Source of the DNA: Hofstenia miamia
Taxonomy: Eukaryota; Xenacoelomorpha; Acoela
Direction of reading: 5' to 3'
Assembly (NCBI GenBank): GCA_004352715.1
Contig: SCFE01000003.1
Coordinates: forward strand, 2,270,072 to 2,334,071
DNA: 64,000 nucleotides
Of this stretch, positions 56,633 to 64,000 are shown in pieces. A model generated the notes under the pieces. The model saw only the letters and a list, made by a program, of their open reading frames with translations. It was not told where the DNA came from and did no database searches. Each line of letters opens with the position of its first letter. The first letter of the stretch is position 1. A program made the position numbers and the translations under genes.

Positions 56633-59576
56633 ACTTGTTTGTTTTTGCCCACAATCACATTCTCCTTGGACCTTCTTATTATCTGGATATCAAGAGTATA
56701 TGTCGAGTTTGAATGTTATTTAAAATCAGAATTTTCATTGAAAATAAATTTAGTAATTTCACGTATTTCAGCATAAGGAGCAATTTTTAGTACAGATGCT
56801 CACCATTACATGAGAGTGTATTTACCAATAGCTGGTTCAATATTGAAGGATTTTCGAATTTCTTAATAGGCTTGAACAAAGTTGTTCGGAAATGGCTACG
56901 TAAATTTAAAATTTGGCAATCTAAAATAGATAATTTGAATATTGTCTTAAACGTCAAATGCATTGTTGTGTGGATGGACCAGCTGAAAAGAACAAATTTG
57001 AAGCAGACACAATTTACTTGGTTAATGAAGGATAAGTTAATCAAAATGAATCTTGATACCAAAAAATAATTATCAGGTATATTCAGCAATGATATTTGCT
57101 ATTTTTAGCAAAATTTTGTATATAGTGTTAACTGGTTTTCATACCATGAGTATTGGATGGCTGATGTGCTGGATTTAGCTAACTGTTTGGTTTTAGTGCA
57201 TTAAGCTTACAATTTTGATATAATTGCAGATAAAATGTCGGAAAACATTGCAAGCTCAACAATTAATTTGATGAGCAAAGTTTGCTTGACAGCATAAGCA
57301 TGGCAACTATGATATCTGTGAAGATTGAAAATATTTTGCTATAGAAATTAATTCCAAAATATGATCCATATCATTTCCTTTACTTGGAAATTTATTACAC
57401 AACAATACACAGACATCAACCCAAATGCAATGAATGCCATATAATTTATAAAACAATGTATTGAAAACAGTTTTTACATTATAAAATTTTACATTGGTAT
57501 CATCTACTCTTCTAAAATTCATTTTAAGTTTTTAACCTCACTGTATAGATTTTATCATAAGTTCCTTAGATACCTAAATTTGCTCTATCGAACTGAAAAT
57601 ATTACAGATTTTTTTTGGTAAGGATCATAAAATGTAAATGGGCTGAATTGGCATTAATTTAAATGAGCAATGCCAGATTTAGTACGGGATGGCTTTGGCC
57701 AAAGTTTTCAGCACATTTCCATCCCTGGTCTCATCTTATCCCAATCCCATAAAATTTGCTGGTTTCATGGGTCCATGTGGTCTCTCACCATAACTTCTAA
57801 TTTTATCAATTTACAGAATTAATGAGCAACATTGTAAAATTCTAAGTTCCTGTTGCATAATTTTTGGATTTTATAATAAATATAATTTAATTAATACATA
57901 GGAAATTTGATTTTATCCAAAGTTTTAATGCAACTAAGATGTAACTTTAGCAAGATATGGAGGGTTGTATGTCACTTAGTTCATTCATCTTGTAAAGCGA
58001 GAATTATGTTTAGTTTGGACTAATTGATTTTTTTAGTAAATAAAATTTGAAAGGTGGCTTGGAACATGACTAATCCAGTAGACATTTATACAATTATAAC
58101 ATTTTGCAATTTGATTTTGTAAACTCAAGAGGAGTTTACTACAGCTGTCTGACTGAATTTTTCACTATTATGCTCGGCTAGTTTCTTATAAACCTGCCTT
58201 TTCTCTTACAAAAATATTTTTTAGCAACGCATTCTGTTCTTGATAATGTAATACATGTGGGGCAGGTAATTCAGCATTTCATGGAAGTTCCGAAGACGTA
58301 ATTTTTCAATAGTAATTTTATACTCACTTCAGAATTTTTTGAAATCAGTGCTAAGAAACAAATTGAAACACCCATGACTTAGCCGTAAATAATATAGTAT
58401 TAATAGTACACATTTTTAAGCTTATTCTTAATCTAGTATTCTCTGATACTCGCTGAGTCAAGCTCACAAACACCAATTTATGTTGAAATAATATAATGTA
58501 AAATAATAGAGCCTGAATTGTTTTGTAAAATTTTTGATAATTTGTAGTCATTGTAGTGTAAATTTTGAAAGTTTTTTATAATTTCAACATAAATTGGTGT
58601 TTGTGAGCTTGACTCAGCGAGTATCAGAGAATACTAGATTAAGAATAAGCTTAAAAATGTGTACTATTAATACTATATTATTTACGGCTAAGTCATGGGT
58701 TTTTCAATTTGTTTCTTAGCACTGATTTCAAAAAATTCTGAAGTGAGTATAAAATTGCTATTGAAAAATTACGTCTTCGGAACTTCCATGAAATGCTGAA
58801 TTACCTGCCCCACATGTATTACATTATCAAGAACAGAATGCGTTGCTAAAAAATATTTTTGTAAGAGAAAAGGCAGGTTTATAAGAAACTAGCCGAGCAT
58901 AATAGTGAAAAATTCAGTCAGACAGCTGTAGTAAACTCCTCTTGAGTTTACAAAATCAAATTGCAAAATGTTATAATTGTATAAATGTCAACTGGATTAG
59001 TCATTTTCCAAGCCACCTTTCAAATTATATTTAGTAAATAATCAATTAGTCCAAACTAAACATAATTCTCGCTTTACAAGATGAATTAACTAAGTGACAT
59101 ACAAACCTCCATATCTTGCTAAAGTTACATCTTAGTTGCATTAGAACTTTGGAGAAAATCAAATTTTCTATGTATTAATTAAATTATATTTATTATAAAA
59201 TCCAAAACTTATGCAAAAGGAACTTAGAATTTTACAATGTTGCTCATTAATTGTGTAAATTGATGAAAGTAGAAGTTATGGTGAGAGACCACACGGACCC
59301 ATGAAACCAGCAAATTTTATGGGATTGGGATAAGATGAGACCAGGGATGGAAATGTGCCGAAAACTTTGGCCAAGGCCATCCCGTACTAAATCCGGCATT
59401 GCTCATTTAAATTAATGCCAATTCAGCCCATTTACATTTTATGATCTTTACCAAAAAAAATCTGTAATTCAAACTCGACATATACTCTTGATATCCAGAT
59501 AATAAGAAGGTCCAAGGATCATGTGAGTGTGCGCAAAACAAACAAATCATCCCAGATTTTTAGAAATCGCATTTGA
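56609..59576. repeat. Long, nearly identical inverted repeat (about 1 kb arms, 91-bp spacer)
   Basis: The core left arm 57602-58489 and core right arm 58581-59467 are reverse complements of almost the same length, with only scattered substitutions (I estimate about 97% identity by eye). The outer left part 56609-56717 matches 59468-59576. The left arm alone has an extra 884 bp (56718-57601). No transposase frame is visible in the arms. Confidence 0.93.
56779..56890 (-). repeat. Dispersed repeat, copy 2, inside the left-arm-only segment
   Basis: Minus-strand counterpart of 40405-40520. It belongs to the 884 bp present only in the left arm of the large inverted repeat. Function unknown. Confidence 0.6.
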
Positions 59577-60109
59577 TGCTTCTATTTAGTAGTCTTAGAT
59601 GGAATGGTCATCTGAGTTTTAGGTAATTTCAAACTGTACAGGGAGAGCGATACTGCTTTGAGCAAATTTTCACTAATAATGAGCTGATTCAAAATTCCAA
59701 CAATAAAAAGTACTATGATAGGCAGAACAGGAACAAGTTATTGAACATTTCGAAAAATCAGTTTATATCTTCAAAGAGATATTGAGTAGCTTAAGTTAAA
59801 GTATATTGCTGAAAATTGGTACAAGAATACTAACAACTGAAAAGTTTTACAAAATAATTAATGATAAGTAAAACTTACCAATGTTTCTCCTGAATTTATA
59901 TTTAATAAATCTAATATTTTTTAGGACAGCCTTTGTTGCATATCACCTCATTAATGCGACCCAGTATAGACTTCACCAGAAGTTAACACTTTTGTAGCGT
60001 CACCTCCAGACACCTCATGAATAATTAATTTGAGCTGTCAGTTCATGAATATTGCTAATATTATAGTACAATATTGACTTTCGCTTCATGGAATTCGAAG
60101 GTTGTCGAT

Positions 60110-60840
60110 GGGATTGAGGTCTGGATTATTACCAGGTCAGTCCATGACCTCAATCACATTGTCCCAAAATCACACGAGTATTATCGTTGACGTGTGTGAG
60201 GTGCCGTTTTGCTGAACGATTACTCCTTATATTTGCGCTAATATATGAGGCCGCGTCTCACTTCAAATTCTTCTGTAGGGTTGTGAATTCATCTTCTGAT
60301 TACTGACGAGAAAATCAAGGCAACTTCAAGAGCTGCAGCACCCCATATCATTTTTGACGGTGAGTGCTTGATTGCCTACCTTGTGAATGAAGAATTGTAT
60401 GGAGATGAACCAGGAGAGCGTTTTACCAGTCCCTCATTGTTATGCAACTGTAAAAATGTAGATTCGTTACAAAAAACTCATTTCTACTCTTCCGTCATCA
60501 ATTTCTTGTATTTATTGCGCGACAATATCTCCTTCGCCTTGCTGAAACAGTAGTCAAGGCAAGAATTCATATGAAATATATTTGATTTTGAGTGGATTGA
60601 CAACACTGTTAACTATATCATGATGTGATCTCTATCGATCGCTTTCCTTGGACGCCCAGAGCACTTAGCAATTGATGTAAAGCCATTTTTCCGATGCTTC
60701 TTCAATATAGAGCTGACTACCTGCGATGGAACACCACATTCCAGTGCAATTTGAGATTGTGTCTTGCTGGTGTGATTCGTCATGTTACAATCTGAGTCTT
60801 CGTAACCTCGGAAAGTTGTGGCTTCTTGCCTATCATAAAA
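60110..60840 (-). mobile_element. Tc1/mariner transposase relic
   Basis: From right to left on the minus strand: GKKPQLSEVTKTQIVT, a one-base shift, QSQIALECGVPSQVVSSILK, FTSIAKCSGRPRKAIDRDH, then the catalytic domain in pieces (VKRSPGSSPYNSSF; AIKHSPSKMIWGAAAL; FWDNVIEVMD, stop replacing Trp, PGNNPDLNPIDNL). The usual first DDE Asp segment is poorly preserved. Ends not found. Confidence 0.78.
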
Positions 60841-60950
60841 AATATGTATGCTATGTACTTACAGTCCAAGCAATCATTTTATATATAATATATTATTTCT
60901 GATTAAATAATAATTTGCTTTGTACGAAAGACTAACATCTGTGTCATGGG

Positions 60951-61159
60951 NNNNNNNNNNNNNNNNNNNNNNNNNNNNNNNNNNNNNNNNNNNNNNNNNN
61001 NNNNNNNNNNNNNNNNNNNNNNNNNNNNNNNNNNNNNNNNNNNNNNNNNNNNNNNNNNNNNNNNNNNNNNNNNNNNNNNNNNNNNNNNNNNNNNNNNNNN
61101 NNNNNNNNNNNNNNNNNNNNNNNNNNNNNNNNNNNNNNNNNNNNNNNNNNNNNNNNNNN
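60951..61159. other. Assembly gap
   Basis: 209 N right of the Tc1-like relic, flanked by CATGGG and GGTAAGG; not a microsatellite gap. Confidence 1.
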
Positions 61160-61963
61160 GGTAAGGAGGATTTATCCCCTTCCCAATTTTCAATTTTTGA
61201 AATAATCATGATTTCTCCGCTAAAAAATAATTATTTTAGAAGTTTTTCAATATTTATTTAAAAATAAATATGAAATGTAAATTGCAATTTGCCCTCCAAA
61301 TCAGCATCATTATAACATGTTGTTTTGCTGCTAGCAGTTCATTCTATTACATTTATTGAAAAAAAATTGGGGAGTGGGTATAATTTTAGACTATTTTAGA
61401 ATCTGAAGTAGTTAATAACAGTAAACCAGCCGAGCTCATACTGTGTCATGTGAACAACAAGCAGCACTGGTTGAACATGTTTATGAACCTGCTATTCCAA
61501 AAATGCTAGGCAAAAGCTCTGCAACATGGGCATTAGTTTACTAATGCTTATGACCAACAAGAAAGAAGAAAAAAATTATATGGTAAATCATAAATTTCGA
61601 TTTTGTATTTTCATTTCATATTCTAGTATAATATACATTGTATGTTTTACGTTATCTTTATGTCTTTTGTATTATATTTTTATTAACACAAAATGCTATC
61701 CCTACTAATCAAGAAAATATATTGACGCCACTGATGTGTGTAGTATACAATAACAAATTTGTATGCCCCATTCTGAGTATATGGTAGCTACTTATACTCT
61801 CAATGTAAGTGCATGAGCTCTTGTGACAATCAAACGCACGTTCATAGCTTGTTTGTACAATCTTAGAACTGTTTGTAAAGTGTAATGTGTTAATTAATTG
61901 ACACTATGCAATAAATGTTACCTTACGATAAGCTTTTGACCACCCTTGTATATATACATGTTA

Positions 61964-62011
<48 letters not shown>

Positions 62012-62423
62012 ATTCAGCGTCAAAAATTTAGTTTATTCTAAATTTTGTGTACAAATTCATTCAGAAGATTTTGAATTATTAAAAGTGCCATTTGTGAAAA
62101 TCCTACTACATCGCTAATTGTGATGTAAACTCAATCAAACTAATGGGATTTTAGCAAAATTCACAGGGGAATAGGAGGAAAATTAAATTTCTGATTAAAA
62201 TTTTACGTGAAAATTTGAATTCAAAATGCAAAAATTGAGCCCAATACTAAAAATCAAAGTTATTGTACTAATCATTGCAGAAATAATTGTTGAAGATGAG
62301 TGTTTCAATACTTATGGACGGCACTGTATGTAGCTAATCTCTCGTCCTTAGCACTACGTTAACATGTTAAATAGAATTTGCAACTTAGACCATGTATTTT
62401 GCTTCAAAACACTACATACGTAC
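61160..62423. other. No gene recognised
   Basis: AT-rich. At about 62303-62331, the sequence TTTCAATACTTATGGACGGCACTG read inward resembles a Tc1-type end (CAGTGCCGTCCATAAGTATT), but no second end was identified. Confidence 0.45.
61965..62008. repeat. (TA)n microsatellite
   Basis: About 21 units, left of the ABCB pseudogene fragment. Confidence 0.95.
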
Positions 62424-63660
62424 TCCTTGGACAAGGGTAATTTTTTAAACCAATCTTGTCAATAGTGTTCCAGTTTAGTGCTCATCGTTATCAAAGAAAG
62501 ACATATCCTAAAAATGAAATTTACTGTGTAAATTTAATTGACAGCGCTGCAATTGTGTTCAATCGACCAATGGGATGGTTTGGCTTCGATCACGTTTAGA
62601 ACTAGGCTGTGTTCTATTCCTAAAAAAGAGAATGGGACCGAATTAGATTGGGTTGATCTCTAAAAGATAGGTTGAGTTCGTCAATTTACAATATTGATTA
62701 AATTTATGACTTCAAAATTTATTTCATAACCATTCAGTTCCCCAGTGCGGTTGACGGACATCACAGTATTGATTTTAGGAGTGCAACATTAATAATCATG
62801 TAAACTTAAGTGGGCAAACCGTAATTCCCGCCCAATACGCAGAGGTTCTAACCTTTTGGGGAGGTTATTTCTTCAGAATGGCTTGTAATTCTCGACGGTA
62901 GTATGGAAAAGTAATCATTTTCAGAGCTAGAAATGGGTTGGCTTAATAAAAGATTCGTACTGACAGCTCGAAATACGGCCACCAAGATTGCGAACCTGCT
63001 TGACCACAGAACAAAGCACGTGAATTTATCTTTGATGGGTGAAAGGAAAATACTTAAAAAGATTTTTTTGAATTTGTGAATGCAGAAATATATTTAAGAA
63101 TTAAGCAACAGTTGAGTAAGTTAATGGAATTAGCTTGTACTTACAAGTATAAATTATGCATGATGATAGGTTGGAAAATGTGATCATGTTGTGGTGCCTC
63201 TCTAGCTATTTATGTACATTAGGTTTAGTGAATATATTTGATCATACTATAGTCAATAAACTACAAAGACAACTTTCTTATTTAAAGAGTTGATATATTC
63301 TATGAATTTGTATTCATTTAACTAATTAAATCTATAAATAACAGAGTTTATTTTTCTCTCAAGGATTCTACACCGAATGATTCTCTGAACATTAAAAATT
63401 CATGGAATCTTATACTTTCTTAATGCAACGGAATTCTCATTGATAATTGCTAATCCTTGGAAGTTTTAACTACTTCCGGTGCAGGAAAAATCTTTAACAC
63501 ACATAATTTTCAAACTTCAAAAGAGCCTGCAAATATCAGAGCAAAAGTGGTAAGCATGCAGCAGGAAATATTGTGAATAAAAAGCACAAGTGATTATGTA
63601 CCCATCAGGTTTACTCAATGATAAAAAATCCTTAAAACCAGATTCTTTTTCGTCATGTTT
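62424..63660 (-). pseudogene. Decayed duplicate of ABCB exons 16-18 with introns
   Basis: Three blocks match the ABCB gene in order and orientation. 63516-63660 matches exon 16 (KHDEKESGFKDFLSLS..., with a 2-nt shortfall that breaks the frame). About 62970-63053 matches the first part of exon 17 (acceptor AG changed to AA, then an extra base). 62424-62507 matches exon 18 (same 84-bp length, two in-frame stops: DMSFFDNDEH, stop, TGTLLTRLV, stop). Introns are retained, so it is a DNA-level duplication, not a retrocopy. Introns here are only about 0.45 kb, against 3.9 and 0.7 kb in the main gene. The copy may continue beyond the right edge of the window. Confidence 0.9.
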
Positions 63661-63742
63661 CTAAAATAAAATCTGTAAATAGTACACAAGTTTTAATGAT
63701 CTATTTGATGTAACAATTCTAACAAAATATCATTTTTATTAA

Positions 63743-63745
<3 letters not shown>

Positions 63746-63792
<47 letters not shown>
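63746..63792. repeat. (TA)n microsatellite
   Basis: About 23 units, just beyond the ABCB pseudogene exon 16 copy. Confidence 0.95.
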
Positions 63793-63793
<1 letters not shown>

Positions 63794-64000
63794 TATAAGT
63801 GATTGGGACTCGGGCCCGCTATTCAACAATTCAATCGGGTTGAAGATATTAATTTTTCCTAAATATTTAAATGTAGTTTGTGTTTAAATAAAATTAATAT
63901 GCATGTAAATGATATTTATAACGTATATATAAAAAAATTTTTTCAAATCAAAATGAATATGCATATTTATGTATTTGATTGATTATTTAGAATTTTATCT

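Noticed and set aside
1-64000. A new defence, CRISPR or biosynthetic gene system
   Set aside because: The content is one transporter gene, one coiled-coil gene and transposons in AT-rich animal-type DNA; nothing supports a gene cluster of that kind.

Overview
The window is AT-rich eukaryotic DNA, most likely from an invertebrate animal. Introns are bounded by GT-AG, many (TA)n microsatellites are present (several ending in assembly gaps), and the transposon mix is typically metazoan: Tc1/mariner, pogo/jerky, hAT, Penelope-like and restriction-like-endonuclease LINEs. The species and phylum cannot be fixed from this sequence alone. No prokaryotic or organellar features, CRISPR arrays, rRNA or tRNA genes were recognised.

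The backbone is one large minus-strand gene at 10643-54593, about 44 kb. I resolve it into 26 coding exons of a full-length ABCB (P-glycoprotein/MDR-type) transporter. The predicted protein is about 1243 residues with order TMD1-NBD1-linker-TMD2-NBD2. Both nucleotide-binding domains keep Walker A, LSGGQ, Walker B and the switch histidine. Phases agree at every junction except inside exon 17 (transmembrane helix 8 region), which lacks about 8 nt and is frameshifted. A second, decayed copy of exons 16-18 lies 8 kb upstream of the start codon in the same orientation (62424-63660). It shows that the locus was once tandemly duplicated.

Left of the transporter are a 5'-truncated LINE (1650-2612), a terminal-inverted-repeat element (3255-4176), an intact intronless coiled-coil gene (6413-7252, minus strand, 279 residues, function unknown) and a complete but inactivated Tc1/mariner-superfamily element with 23-bp inverted ends (8417-9741).

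The ABCB introns hold most of the mobile DNA. There are two copies of one restriction-like-endonuclease LINE (13590-14520 and 28732-30880), a LINE scrap at 18.2-18.4 kb, a MITE at 20.5 kb and a pogo/jerky element (22741-24497). A GC-rich-ended element with an exact 11-bp target duplication (37140-38756), a foldback MITE at 40.5-41.0 kb and a Penelope-like relic with RT and GIY-YIG remnants (42.6-44.3 kb) follow. A LINE tail abuts a near-intact Tc1 element (46.66-48.34 kb), and there are a Tc1/mariner relic at 49.5-50.1 kb and a hAT C-terminal relic in intron 1.

Right of the gene is a striking, nearly identical inverted duplication (about 1 kb per arm, 91-bp spacer, 56609-59576). A Tc1-like relic on the minus strand (about 60.1-60.84 kb), an assembly gap and the ABCB pseudogene fragment follow. 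I see no sign of a new defence or metabolic system. The items most worth checking are the frameshifted transporter exon, the ABCB pseudo-duplicate, the young long inverted repeat and the coiled-coil gene.
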